Below are positions 22,833-34,366 of a DNA stretch of 64,000 nt, piece by piece (positions within the stretch are counted from its first letter, which is position 1; the number at the start of each line of letters is the position of its first letter). The position numbers and the translations under genes were made by a program. A model generated the notes under the pieces. It saw only the letters and a list, made by a program, of their open reading frames with translations. It had not been told where the DNA came from and made no database searches. The DNA is taken from NCBI GenBank assembly GCA_029204225.1, contig CM055115.1:9772099-9836098 (forward strand). Reading direction: 5' to 3'. Origin of the DNA: Diphasiastrum complanatum. Its lineage: Eukaryota; Streptophyta; Lycopodiopsida; Lycopodiales; Lycopodiaceae.

Positions 22833-23399
22833 CTTACTAGCCCCTGTGCCCACGTTGACAGAATCTTCCTAGCACCCTACTTGCCCCTGTGCTCACGCTG
22901 CCAAAATTTTTCGAGCACCCCAACTGATCGCCCAAGTAACCATGAAAAAAATTTGCCGTCAGTTTTAAGATTTCTACGAGTATCTTTCATCAACAATCCA
23001 ATGCTCCAAAGAAACCAAACTTTTCTATAAAGGTCCCTTTCTAAGTTTGAAATTTCCCTGTCTTCGTGTAGCCTCAACTTTTGCGTTTAACGTCAGAATT
23101 CAGTGCATTAAGAGCAAAAATTGCTCAGTTCACTGCGCTGAGTACAATGATCATCATTTCATCATCATTATGTACTTCTTATTTTTAATTTTATTTTAGG
23201 ACCCTTTGTCCTAAGTTGTTTACACTTTATGTTTTATTCATTCAGTTGACCATATCTCATTCTTTGAGCTCGGATTTCAGTGCCATAGAAAGCAAACTTC
23301 ATTAGCTCAACAAGATTGTCAGTGTGTAAGTCTTATTGCGATCAAAATTTGACATTTTTCAAAAGTCCTATTTATTTTCTCTAATCGAAAAAACCATTA

Positions 23400-23769
23400 G
23401 AGGAGTTCTAAATCCAAAAAAGACCCTTTGTAAAGATTCTTTTTATATTTTTTCTCAAATTTTTCTTACACATGGACCAATCAAAACACTCAATTTTGAA
23501 ATCTACATAACATAACTTTTTTGAGTCCACATTTTGATTCCACACTAAAAATGGCATAACTTTCTAGTGACAAGTCCAAATTTAGCAAAGTTTGGTGCAT
23601 TGGAAAGCGCTCAACAAGGGCTTTCCAATGATATGTTAGATGACATACTTCTGAGCCTTTGACTAAAAGGTTATGGCAAGTCAAAAGTATTTGTGTTACA
23701 ATATTTTAATCATATAAAACACATCTTCCATCAATTCTTAAAGGGTCTTTTTGGAGCTCAAATCTCCTC
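23400..23769 (+). mobile_element. MITE-like element, left copy (370 bp)
   Basis: It starts GAGGAGTTCTAAATCC and ends in the imperfect inverted equivalent (GGAGCTCAAATCTCCTC), giving terminal inverted repeats of about 34 bp that include AAAAAGACCCTTT. TA dinucleotides flank both ends (23398-23399, 23770-23771), as for Stowaway/Tc1-mariner MITEs. It has no coding capacity. The right copy (24497-24862) is the same sequence in reverse. Confidence 0.75.
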
Positions 23770-23848
23770 TAATGTCATGCCTATTGTTACTGCTTAACTA
23801 CACCTTGTTAAAACTAGTTTCCATTACATCTCCACTTTCTTCCCAGGA

Positions 23849-24508
23849 TTGCAATCCACAATTTCAAGATTTAGTTATTCCACATCGACTCTAATGGGTT
23901 GGCATTATGAACAAGAGGATGACGATCAGTCATACTGTGATGACGATTGTGACAATGATGTGGGGGAATATTGGGATCAAGGTGATGATTACATCGAAGA
24001 TCATGATCAAGGTGACAACATCGTTGATGACAATCAATATCAAGACCAGAACGATGATTTTGCTAATGATCATCAGTATCAGAACTACAACGACACTTCA
24101 GAACTTGACCATTACTTTGAAGATTTCAACAACGATCAGCAAAGTGAAGAACAACACGAACCAATCATTGAAGATGGCTCTGCAGATGAAGCAGTTGAAC
24201 CATGTGATGGTCAGGATGAACTAGAGTTCAATGATGGTGATAATCAGGATCAAGATCAATTCCAATTTACTACTGAGGATCAGTTTGAAGCGACAAGCAT
24301 GGATGAGCAACAACAGGTGCAAAGTGGAACAGAATATCACTACGAGCCCATGGATCAATTCTATGATCTTGATGAACTCAAAAGACGACATCACCATGCT
24401 GTAGGACAACATTTTGATCATAATGAAGATGATAATGTTGATTATGAGGCCTATGAAGATGCCTATGAAAGTGAAAAAATTGATTACAATGCATTAGAGG
24501 AGTTTTGA
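23849..24508 (+). CDS. Unknown Asp/Gln-rich acidic ORF between two MITEs
   Basis: 219 codons; I do not recognise it. It is extremely acidic and Gln/Asn/Tyr-rich, with loose repeats of DQGD, YQDQND and DDNQY, and no Cys/His motif, transmembrane segment or signal peptide. Such composition suggests a disordered protein. The ATG lies 80 bp after the left MITE, behind a TTCTTCCCAG/G stretch resembling a splice acceptor, so a missing upstream exon is possible. The last four codons and the stop lie in the right MITE; without that insertion, TAG would follow Ala almost at once. The ORF at 24897-25611 has a similar Asp/Gln-rich tail, so both may be pieces of one gag-like or host gene. Expression is unknown. 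Confidence 0.45.
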   Translation: MQSTISRFSYSTSTLMGWHYEQEDDDQSYCDDDCDNDVGEYWDQGDDYIEDHDQGDNIVDDNQYQDQNDDFANDHQYQNYNDTSELDHYFEDFNNDQQSEEQHEPIIEDGSADEAVEPCDGQDELEFNDGDNQDQDQFQFTTEDQFEATSMDEQQQVQSGTEYHYEPMDQFYDLDELKRRHHHAVGQHFDHNEDDNVDYEAYEDAYESEKIDYNALEEF

Positions 24509-24862
24509 GCTCCAAAAAGACCCTTTAAGAATCCGTGCAAGATGTAGTTTATATTATTAAAATATTATAACACTAATACTTTTGACTTGCCATAACTTTT
24601 TAATCGTAGCTTAGAATATGTCATCTAACATATCACTGGAAATCTTTGTTGAGCGCTTTCCAATGCATGAAACTTTGCTAAATTTGGACTTACCACTAAG
24701 AAGTTATGCCAAATTTTAGTGTGGAATAAAATGTGGACTCAAAAAGTTACGTTACGTAGATCTCAAATTTGAGTGTTTTGATTGGTACTTGTGTACGTAA
24801 AAATTGAGAAAAAATATAAAAAGAATCTTTACAAAGGGTCTTTTTTGGATTTAGAACTCCTC
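24497..24862 (-). mobile_element. MITE-like element, right copy (366 bp)
   Basis: Reverse-complement copy of 23400-23769, with TA at both edges (24495-24496, 24863-24864). The two copies differ by scattered substitutions and small indels, so they are old. They could be two independent insertions or the arms of one compound fold-back element carrying the acidic ORF. Confidence 0.75.
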
Positions 24863-24896
24863 TAGTGAAGGATGTTCTCTCTATGCCACTACAAGT

Positions 24897-25611
24897 ATGA
24901 TTGGTCCTTCTCTGATGGGTACATCATTTGCTTATGCAAACGATTTTAAGGAGGAAAGGAATATTACTATGGCTAGTGGAGCGACAATTTCCAGTCCCTA
25001 TGTCAATTTTGTGGGAAGTCTAATGCCATCAACTCAACAACAGTGGGTCAATATTCATGGAAGATCAGATAATAGCGTAGACCCTACTATCAGTAAAGTG
25101 AGCGGTGGAACAAAAGAAATATTAGGTACACTTTTAACTGCCATACAGGATAGTACCGAACAAATGAAACAAACAGGGCAACAATTACAAGAAAGGTCAG
25201 AGCGAAGATGGGAAGAAATGTACAACAAGATGGCTGCTTGTTTTGACTCTATCTTGCAATTGGCTGGTATTCCACAACAGCCAATTGATATTCGAACTAC
25301 TAATCCTGAATTGTGTACCACTGTTGATGTCTATGGAACAACGCTTTCTCTAGTCCAAGGGCAAACTTCCAAGCCAAAGATAGATATCGATCGAGATGTT
25401 TTGAGCAAACAAGATCATGAATCTTCTGATGAAGCTGATGATTTCAAGGAAGAAAGCAAAATTCTTAATATTGATCTATCTTCCACGGAGACAAATCATT
25501 ATCAGCAATGGACAAGTGGATGAAGACCAACTTGAGAATCTAGATCAAGTCTTGTCCGATACTTGTAATGATCAGGACCAAGGTCAAAATAAGGAGGTAT
25601 ACTATGAGTAG
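24897..25611 (+). pseudogene. Unknown gag-like ORF, frameshifted near 25500
   Basis: 209 codons from 24897 to 25523, then a +1 shift lets the frame continue (DEDQLENLDQVLSDTCNDQ) to 25611. No family recognised. The N-terminal part is Ser/Gly/Thr-rich. A central amphipathic helix (about residues 78-115, Gln/Glu/Arg-rich) looks like an assembly segment, and the tail is acidic. It lacks a zinc knuckle or protease. Position beside a retroelement PBS and the composition fit a gag-type protein, but this is inference. Confidence 0.4.
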
Positions 25612-26340
25612 AACAGACTTCTACAACGACAGTTAAATTATGGAGTACAATTCAATTGTCGAGAATTATGCTCTACTCCAAAAATCAGTGGCATTCAGAT
25701 TACTCAAGTTTGATCCATTGCCGATAAACCTGGTCCCTACTATTTGAGATAGCCGAAAGTTGATGTTTATCATTTGACATAACTTCAATATGATGCCTAC
25801 ATGCAAGAAGTCTCAATTTTGTTCCTCGTCAATCATCACTCGACTTTGAGTGTTTAAATTAGAGGAATCTCGAGTGTAGGACATTCATGTACATCGGTCG
25901 AAATAGCTCACGTTTGATGCTTATGCTGTGATTTTTGTCCTTATCATAGGACATAGATCATCGAGTAACTAAATTGAACCAATCTCAATGTTAGAACATT
26001 CCAATCACTCGAGTTCGATTTCTCATGGATAGAATTGGTCCCTATCACTTGAGATAGCTGAAACTATTGTCTACCACTTGGCATGGCTAATTGAGTGATC
26101 AAATTAAACCAATATCAAGTGTAGTACATTTAGATTGATTCAGTCAGACTCTCTATCAGTTGCATTGAATCACATTACACATGATAGATCAAATTTGATG
26201 TCCATGACCAAGATAGCTCATTTTTCGCCCTTATAAATTGAAATTTTCCCATATTGTCTCTTAACAATAGGAGACTGAGAGAATAGTTTCCATTGAACCA
26301 GGTGCTCAATGATATTGCAATGAATCAATAATTTGACATG
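25612..26340. other. AT-rich relic with diverged internal repetition
   Basis: No gene. Phrases such as TGGTCCCTA-CTTGAGATAGC, AACCAATCTCAA and GT(T)AG(A/G)ACATTC recur two to four times at irregular spacing, suggesting a decayed tandem array. Confidence 0.45.
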
Positions 26341-26757
26341 GCTCGTTGAAAGCCTAGAAAATGGGCTTGGTTCAAGCTGGCTTGAGGAAGTTGCCATGTA
26401 AGCAAATTTTGCAAACAATGACAAAGAACTATGGTCAGAAGCAGCAAATGATTCTTGAAGGTAGCAACGCGTGGCCGACCTATTTAGTAAGAATAGCGGT
26501 GAGGTCTTGTCACATACACTCCCCAATAAGTTGTCGGTTGGGGGATCATCCGAACATATCTGTTGAGACGTATCTTGAGGCAGAATCAATTGAGAAGCAA
26601 GAGGGAGGCCAAGAGAAATCTGTTGTCACCCTCAGCCTGCCATCGCTTGTGTGTGAAGGCAATCCTAATGATGCACATGGGTCGTTGTCTCCCACTGCCA
26701 TCATCGTAATCTTCCTTGCAATTGAAAACCCTAACATGCTTTATAGTTTCAAAAATG

Positions 26758-26834
26758 AGGCTCAAACTTACACCCAAAAAAAATGCTCAAACTTGGACCC
26801 CAAAAAATGCTCAAACTTAGGACCCAAAAAATGC
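26758..26834. repeat. 25-bp tandem repeat, three units
   Basis: Units of the form ACCCCAAAAAATGCTCAAACTT lie at about 26758-26834. They form the tail of a 169-codon ORF (26361-26870) that I do not regard as a gene. Confidence 0.85.
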
Positions 26835-27138
26835 CAACTGTACGATTGGCCCGGTGGCAACATTAATTAGCACCAAATTTTTTTGGCGCTAACTTCGCTC
26901 TATCCCTCCTTCATTTTCTTTTGGTCGAGAATCCTCCTTCGTTTTCCTCTACTCTAACATCATGCTAACAATGCTCTGTCCCTCCTGCTAATTCGTCTTC
27001 CTGTGTTGCATCATGTGCTTCCCGTAGCTTCTTCGTCCCTGATTGCTTGAGAATCTTTGTCCATGGGCGTTAGCTGTGCATGCTGGGAACGAGACATTCT
27101 TAATCCAGGAGCTGTTCTTCATTTGTTGGAGTGATCAG

Positions 27139-27770
27139 TGTTATGTCCAAGGCCAGTAAGTAGGATTTAGTGTACTCCTAGTCTTGGATACACGGTACTC
27201 CAGTAAATTAAGTTCTTAGTTATGCCATGTCATACTGGATGTGATCTAAAAGTAACTAATATCCTTGTGAGGCCCAGAACACACTAAATGGAGTTTAGAC
27301 AAGGTATGAGACATTGTATGCATGTATAGAGTTATCAATAGCAATTCTATGAATAGTTGGTCCATGCTTAGGACTCTATTCTAGGTGAATCTATGTATAC
27401 GGAACTTAGGGCTATGCACGGCTATGTGCCCAGGTTGCTTTTGGCTCTATATATTGAGGCCAAGCTCGCCCTACTTCTCATTGTAGTCATTGATTCAGTG
27501 CTAGCTACGTCTTCTTGGTACCTTAGCTGAAATAGATTTTCAGGGAACTGAAAATTCTAAGGAGAGAAGAGTGGAAATCAGAGGTATTAAGTGTGATTGG
27601 GAAATGTATTTTGCAGTTAGTATTCTAGGTAAATCCCAGTAAATAATTGCTTAACACCGATTATTAATATCCTGGATTAAATTCATTTAATTGAATTAAT
27701 AAATGTTATCTTTGTAACCATTGAGTTATCTGCAATTTTGGATGTCAATTGTGATGTTAGAAGTGGAATC
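27139..27770 (+). repeat. Possible old LTR
   Basis: TGTTATGTCCAAGGCC at 27139 has the look of an LTR start, and CTCTATATATTGAGGCC (about 27446) could be its TATA box. No partner LTR, PBS or polyprotein supports it, so the end is arbitrary. Confidence 0.3.
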
Positions 27771-30302
27771 TGATACGTGGATTACATTGGATCTGCTAGT
27801 TGACAGAAGCTTGTCCCTAGATTTGATGCATCAGTAGGGGATTTGAAGGTTATTCATTAATCAGAAAAGATCAGAATGTAATGTGGAACCATGTTAATTC
27901 TTCTGTTTAAGTCACATGGTCAGATGTGGATTTGTGGTATCCATCTGGTAGGCATGCCAATCATCCAAATAAATGGATTCTCCAGTGTTTGGAAACAAGA
28001 GATAATATCCTATATGGATTATAGGACAGCTAGTTGATCAAAGGATCTCTAGAATATCAAATAAGACAGTCACAGAGTTTTATGGCCGATGGTATGGGAC
28101 ATCAGTAATTTTGGAAAGGAAATTCTAGGACTGTAAAGATTTGATGATCAATGGTGTGTTTTAGTACCTAGTCGCGATATGGGAAAGAAGAAAACCATTT
28201 GATCAAAGGTGGGGTATTTTGGAAAATTTTGAGGTTTAATCTAGATCCTAATATGGTATCTTATTATTTACAAAATCAGAGGCCCTCAAATCTATATCTC
28301 ATTTTTTTAATTAATCAATTACTTCTTAGTAATTTCTCAAATATAAGATATCAGACTGATTTATATGATTCTTTCCAGCATGAAGTTATTCTTCTGAAAG
28401 AATGTTATGTCATATAAATTAGTACTTGTGTGAATAGACTTGGAATTCAGATAAATTCTAAGTTTAAAATATTTCAATTTTTTAGACCTAGAATATCTCT
28501 GTTGCATAAATGGATTTCGATGGAATAGTAGTTTCTATCACTCAGATTGAAAATATTTGAAGAGAAGTCATGTTTGTAATGAAGTGAATCCTTTACTGGA
28601 AGCACTTATTATTGACTTTTCTTGGATTTGGATATTTTCATATATCATATTTCTTGTTGATTTTTATTGAAATTTATAATTGCTTTAAAAGGAGAGGTGA
28701 AGTGATGGAATAAAATTCTATTTGGGAATCTGTTGGTTGCATAATTTTTGGAAGAGAACCAGATGTGGTATAGAAATGAGTTTTGGTCTGAAAGTAATTT
28801 CGAATAGATTCAGAGTAAGATACCTAATTGGAACTTTTCGAATAAGGGGAATTATCTAGAGATTGTGTGGACAATCTGGTTCTAGAATAGGTTTAATATT
28901 TGAATCATTATCTATAAGTAGTACAATGAAAGGTCAAAGGTTACTAGTTCCATTTTGATTGGAATAGAAGTAAGTTTGATCAGAATTTAAGTCTGAGAGT
29001 TCTGTATTGGATCAACCTAATCTTAGTCCGAGTACTAGCACCAGAGAAGGGTTGATTGAGTGAAAGAAATTATGCTATTAGAGGTAAGTTGGATTGAAAA
29101 AACTGTTGAGAGTGAATTTTATTTGTCTCAGAGATTTTCTGGATATGTTATTTAGTCATGAGAAATAGAAAATATTTTGTAGCTGAGTTACAAGATCTTA
29201 GTGAGATATGTGAGTAACATATGTGGGTTCTGGAGGAATCTGCCAGGTACGAATGTGTTTATGTACTGGGTCATACTGAGATTATTCTCTATGTGCACGA
29301 TTAATCTTGTATGAATCTACTGTGTAATCCTAGTTACTAAGGTTATCTGGTGCACTTAACCTAGTCAGTGAACATAAGCATATGATCAAGTATTGTCTTG
29401 ACAGATACTTGTAGAGTTAACAAATCTTTGCATGGAAGATTTATGGATTAACTTATAAATGATTTGGGTAAGGATCTAAATGTGTTGTCATACTAGTATA
29501 ATTGAATTCTTCACCTAGACATTTGAGATTTCTAAATTATTGGCAATTAACTTGAGTAGTTGATTACTCCAAGATGAAGTTAATTGGTAAAACGATCAGT
29601 ATGATGTGGTTTCACCAGAAACTGATAATTTTGAATTATATAACTGAATTGATTTTCAGCTTTTGGGTATCTAGATGTGATTCTGGATTGTAATCTAAAG
29701 TTTTTTGTAGTTGAAGATGATTGTCATTTTGGTATGCGTTCAGTCTTTAATTAACAGTTGTTTATAGAACTTGAATCTTGCACTTCAGTTAAAAAATCAT
29801 GTTTTGAAAGTATTCCTAAGTCCAGTATTTTCTTAATAGAAAGATTTTGGAATGACTCTTACTTTTCCTAAGTTATGTTGGACATATACTCCAGTATTTT
29901 GTAAATGATTATGTATGATTTTTTATTGTAGGAAATTATGATTGACGAATCATATGAATCTAAATATTTATGGTTGACAGATCATAAATAGATACTTAAT
30001 TATTGTCAGAGGATTATAAGAAATGGTGATGACTCTTAAGTGTGATGACTAATTCTTGATCTATTATTTGGGTAAGAATTCAGATCAGTGTTTTGAATCT
30101 CTCTACTCCAGTATTTTATTTGAGAGCCTATGGATCTCACGGACATTCTCACAAGATAAGTATTTTATTTGTGGAGAATTTAATTTACCTAGTGGATGTT
30201 ATTTTGCTACAGTTTATAGTCTAGAAATGCTTGAGTACAGTTTCTCATTTGATTGGATCTCCAGTTATCATAGGAGATAGACAAGTCTATTTCTCTTTCT
30301 GA
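27771..30302. other. Long AT-rich stretch without genes
   Basis: About 2.5 kb with no ORF above 75 codons, no LTR and no RNA gene that I can recognise. The phrase CCAGTATT recurs several times (near 29823, 29892 and 30108), hinting at decayed repeats. Probably a deeply eroded retroelement interior. Confidence 0.5.
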
Positions 30303-30398
30303 TAGTCCCTAGTAACTATCCTCAGACAAGAAGAACTCTGTGTACAATTTACAATGTTAGCTATGTTCTCCTTGTCTGACGATAGTTACTAGGGACTA
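30303..30398. repeat. 96-bp near-perfect hairpin
   Basis: Arms 30303-30336 and 30365-30398 pair over 34 bp with two mismatches around a 28-nt loop. The outer ends read TAGTCCCTAG...CTAGGGACTA, so a TA duplication with GTCCCTAGTAAC termini is possible, as in a very small Stowaway-type MITE. It also has the size of a microRNA precursor. The sequence alone does not decide. Confidence 0.8.
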
Positions 30399-30618
30399 GC
30401 ACACAAAGATCATTTTCTGGAGATGGGCGTTTCTCTCAACAGATAAACTCTGAAAATTAAGCATTTTCAAGCAGACGACTGAGAAATAGTTGTTGCAACT
30501 TTTGGTTTAGTTTGATCACATCGATTGAAATGAGAGTATGTTTTACTTCATTGATGGATATAAATTGATTTGTATGAACATTGAGTAAATATTTGCTTCA
30601 GAGCAAACGTGTAACAGA

Positions 30619-31199
30619 CTAGCATATTTCTGTGCAGAAAGTTGTTCCAATGACATGTTTACTACAGTATCTCAAATTTCCAGTATTACATGCTAAATCA
30701 ATTGATTGTGTTTTAATTTTGACCTTTTGTTCATAGTGACAGTAATTTGTAGACACGGGATCCTTTGTCAAATGTATAGTAGAAGTATTGTCCATGTACA
30801 ACGTGTGGTTCATTGGTGCTCTCTCTTAGTCCATCTAGGAACTGTTTGAGCCATGTCAACTCATTAGCCATCTTGGCTGCAGCAACATACTCTGCCTCAC
30901 AAGAAGGTTGGGCGGTTATTGTTTGTTTCATGTTGATCCAAATGACAATTGCATCTACTACGATGATCTGCTGCGATGGTGTAGCCTCCTAAGATGCTCT
31001 TGGAGTCGTCTTTGATTGATGCCTAGCTCGCATCACTATAGGACTTCACCTGAAATCCCGCATCATGGCAATAGCAAAGCCCATAGTCCTTTGTATGATG
31101 TAGGTATTGCAGGATCCTCTTGGCAATTTTCCAATGTATGGGTCCTGGATTTATGTTGAACTGGCTCAATTTGAACACTGCGTAAGCAATGTCTGGCCG
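30619..31199 (-). pseudogene. Copia RNase H fragment (family J, related to E)
   Basis: Minus strand from 31199: PDIAYAVFKLSQF, the YSDAS motif near 31025, CEAEYVAAAKMANELTWLKQ near 30860, then YMDNTSTIHLTKDP near 30780. Frameshifts separate the parts. It covers the RT-RNase H linker and RNase H of a family close to E, and is cut at 31199/31200 by the A-type LTR. Confidence 0.82.
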
Positions 31200-32039
31200 T
31201 TCTCACTTGACATTGGTTCATGTAAATATTGATCAAACATTAGAATATGTTGATGATATGATTTCACACGTGTGGAGCCTGTTCCCACGTGTGAAAGGAT
31301 GTACTTTTCATGTTTGTATATATCCAAATTGATTTTGTATCATTCTAGTTAGTGTGAACATGAAATGACTAGTTTTTTAGTCAAGTTGACTAGTCATCTA
31401 CAAATTAGCTTTCCCTTGCATGTGCATGAGTAAATGCTCCCACATGGCAAGTGGATGTTCACACGTGTGTATAGAGTACTAGAAGATAAGAGTTGACCAT
31501 TTTCCTTTGATCCTATTCTGTAGGGAATATTCCTATATTCTAGGAGACTAGCTTTTTGGATTTTAGTCATATTCTAGAAGGTCAACTATTGGATAAGGAT
31601 CAAGGATGGATAAAATGGGTAGATCTGAGTGATGTGGCACTCTTCACACGTGTGAAGGCCTGCTGGACTGTACTAGACTCATGGATGTACTTGATCCATA
31701 AGAGGATCATCATTTTGCTTAGAAAATTGATGAGACTTTTGCACTCTACACTTTTGTGAGTCATTTGTCTTGTGATTTTTATGCATGATTGCTCTCTAGT
31801 ATCATTGTACTTGTTGTTTCAGGTGCAGGCCATACAGTGGACAGTACTCCACACGTGTTAAGCCGCTCTCACTAAAAAAACGATGTGTTGATCCATTGCT
31901 CTTGCTTAAATCCAAGTGTAGTGAATCTAGATCAAGATCTAATGTGTAGAACTTGATAGATTCATTGATTAAGCAACCAATAACTCTCTATGATTGTGAA
32001 GTACAATCATTATTGTCCTAAAAACTGTAAAATTTATCA
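31200..32039 (+). repeat. A-family 5' LTR, 5'-truncated (840 bp)
   Basis: It aligns with the intact A LTR from its nucleotide 18 to the end (TTTATCA), with substitutions scattered throughout. This makes it the oldest of the A LTRs here. It carries TTCACACGTGTGAA near 31643 and part-copies near 31262 and 31850. Confidence 0.92.
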
Positions 32040-32051
32040 TGGTATCAGAGC
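32040..32051 (+). other. Primer binding site of A/F chimera
   Basis: TGGTATCAGAGC directly after the LTR. Confidence 0.92.
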
Positions 32052-32633
32052 TAAGTAAGAGAGTGATCATTGAATCATAAATCTTGTAAAGATCATTGGC
32101 AAAATTTGTTTTTTGGCCAATACTAGTGAGGGCGAGTTCTTCTAGAGTGATAGCTTGTAATCATTTGGATAAAAACGACTTGGAGGCTGTGTATGTACTT
32201 TTCACACGTGTGAAACCATACAGCAACTTTCAATTCAAGTTACTTTGTGTTTGTTGGTCCCAAAATTACAATACTAGTTCATTTTTGGTGCTTTTTGAAG
32301 CATAGTATTGATCTAGATTCATTCTAACTAATGCCTATGACCAAATAGTGTTTTGGATCATTGAAGCATTTCTTTTTAGAGTCTAAGATCAGATCTTAAG
32401 AGGCTAATTTGTTCAGATCCTTAGTTGAAGTGAAATCTCTAAGAAAAGTGTAAAGCAATTTTTTTGTGAGAGTGAAAGCTAGAAATTTTTGGTGAGATCT
32501 TTGAGTATCATTCAAGCTTGTGTGTAGTTTGATAGAGACAAGCCTATAGGCATTCTAGTAAACTTTAGGCCTCTTCATAGATCTTTTAAAATTCAAAAAT
32601 CTTTGTGATTTTTAAAAGAGCATTCATTCTAAA

Positions 32634-33430
32634 ATGTCATCCATGGGTGGATATTTGATGGAATCAAGTGAGAGACTCACTTCCACAAATTATTCCATTT
32701 GGAAAGTGAGAATGGAATCGTTCCTAGTGATCCATGATCTATATGACATAGTTCAAGGAGTAGAGGAAGAGCCTCAAACTCCCCAAGAACAAGCCAAATA
32801 CAAGAAGAGAGCAAGATTACACTTTTTAGAAGTCTTATAGGATCCTTAATTTGGCTCACAATAAGTAGACCTGACATAAGCTTTAGTGTTCATAAGTTGA
32901 GCCAGGATATGCAAAATCCTACCATCTATCATTGGAAAATGGCCAAGAGAGTGCTTAGATATATATCTTCAACTTTTGACTTTGGTTTATTGTATAAAAG
33001 TGAAGATCTTTCTATTATCGGTTATTTTGACTCGGCTTTTGCAAGTGATAGAGCAGATCAAAAATCTACAAGTGCCTATGTCATATATCTTGGAGGAAAC
33101 TTGATATCTTGGCTTTCCAAAAAGAAAGATACTGTATCACTCTCTTCATGTGAAGCTGAGTACAAGTCACTCACTACAACAACAAAGGAAGTGCTTTGGA
33201 TCAAGAGGTTACTAGTGGAACTAAAGATAATCTTGGAAGAGGATCTACCTATGATCATGTGTGACAACATTTCAGCTCAAGCCCTTGCCACCAACCCAAT
33301 ATTCCATGCAAGGAGCAAGCATATCGAAGTTGCACATCACTTCGTGAGAGAGAAGCTCATTGGAGGGGAAATCAATTTGGGGCACATCGACACATCATCT
33401 TGTATTGCTGATATGCTCACAAACTTTTGA
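32634..33430 (+). pseudogene. A gag start fused to F RNase H
   Basis: Codons 1-61 of A-family gag (32634-32816) are followed at once by LFRSLIGSLIWLTISRPDIS (frame shifted by one base), then RNase H with a changed YFDSAFAS motif near 33030, CEAEYKSL near 33150, the MCDNISAQ Asp near 33258 and HFVREKL near 33345. The A frame ends at 32840. Everything from mid-gag to late RT is missing. An in-frame stop and the loss of integrase and polymerase make it non-functional. Confidence 0.85.
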
Positions 33431-33518
33431 GCAAAAGTTCCTTCATCAAGCATAGAGCCAATCTTGGAGTTATACCAAGATCCATGTTCAAATCAATATA
33501 GATCATTTTTAGGAGGAG

Positions 33519-34311
33519 TGTTAAAATTGGAAAAACAATCCATATTGATTTCTTGGCTTGCTACAAATGTTGTACCATGCAAGTATGTAGCTCATAAATG
33601 CAACATGCCAAGTTTCGCCTACATAGAACTCGAGCTACATGGTTATGTAATGTCTAGATTGAAGAATACAACTTGCATATAGTTTGTAGACATACAATTA
33701 GCAAAGTCATGCTTGTAGAAACTCGTGGCAATTCACATGCATTAATTGTAAGTGATCCATAGTGACATGCAAGGCATGCACAAAGTGTAATGGACACATG
33801 CATGATGATTTGTACTTTGTTAGTTAGAACTAGCACACTTGTAAAAAGTTGCTAGAATTTCATGCATGGCACGTGACAAATGTCACATAGACTCTAGATG
33901 TCACTTTAGTTGTCATTTTGGAATGGATGGATGTGGTTCTACCTCGAGCTACCTCAAACTCCATAAATATTTGTAGCTCTCCTCACAATCAATGATGAAG
34001 AACCAAAGTTTTGTAGCTACAGCTCATGCTATTTTGGATCTAAACTATTTTGCTTGTTATCTCTCTAGCTTTCTCTCTCTAACTCGTGTTGAAGCTAATG
34101 CTAATACACTGAAATCTTGTACTTGTGTTCATTCTTTGATCCATTGGTATCATATTCAGTTGCTTAGCATGCTAGATTGTGGTTAAGCCATTTCTTCTGA
34201 AATCTTGTTAATCAATCTAGAATCATGTTACTGTGCCAATCACAAAGCTTAATCAAGATCAATCATACTTGTGGACATTCCCCACATGTGTGAATTCTGA
34301 AAATTTTGTCA
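33519..34311 (+). repeat. 3' LTR of family F (793 bp)
   Basis: It follows a purine tract (AGGAGGAG, 33511-33518), begins TGTTAAAATTGG and ends AATTTTGTCA. The right edge is fixed by the E gag sequence that starts at 34312. CTCCATAAATATTTG near 33958 could be the TATA region, and CCACATGTGTGAA near 34282 resembles the A-family palindrome. Confidence 0.75.
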
Positions 34312-34366
34312 ACTATGACAATCGAAAAGGTTGTTGTCGATATTTGAAAAGAAGTTGAAGCTCGAG
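34312..34366 (+). pseudogene. 55-bp scrap of Copia E gag
   Basis: It matches 15658-15712 (ACTATGACACTCGAAAAGG...) with a few differences, then ends. It shows that the chimera landed in a copy of E whose other parts are lost. Confidence 0.85.

Larger units (their letters stand above)
31200..34311 (+). mobile_element. Chimeric Copia element: A-type 5' half, F-type 3' half
   Basis: An A-family LTR missing its first 17 bp, PBS, A leader and the start of A gag are joined at about 32816 to the RT/RNase H end, polypurine tract and 3' LTR of another family (F). The two LTRs are unrelated, so it is not one normal element with a simple deletion. The right edge is exact: at 34312 a fragment of Copia E gag resumes. 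The left edge abuts Copia J. Confidence 0.8.

Noticed and set aside
26361-26870. 169-codon plus-strand ORF
   Set aside because: Its tail is a 25-bp tandem repeat, the opposite strand is equally open, and no domain or helix pattern is visible.
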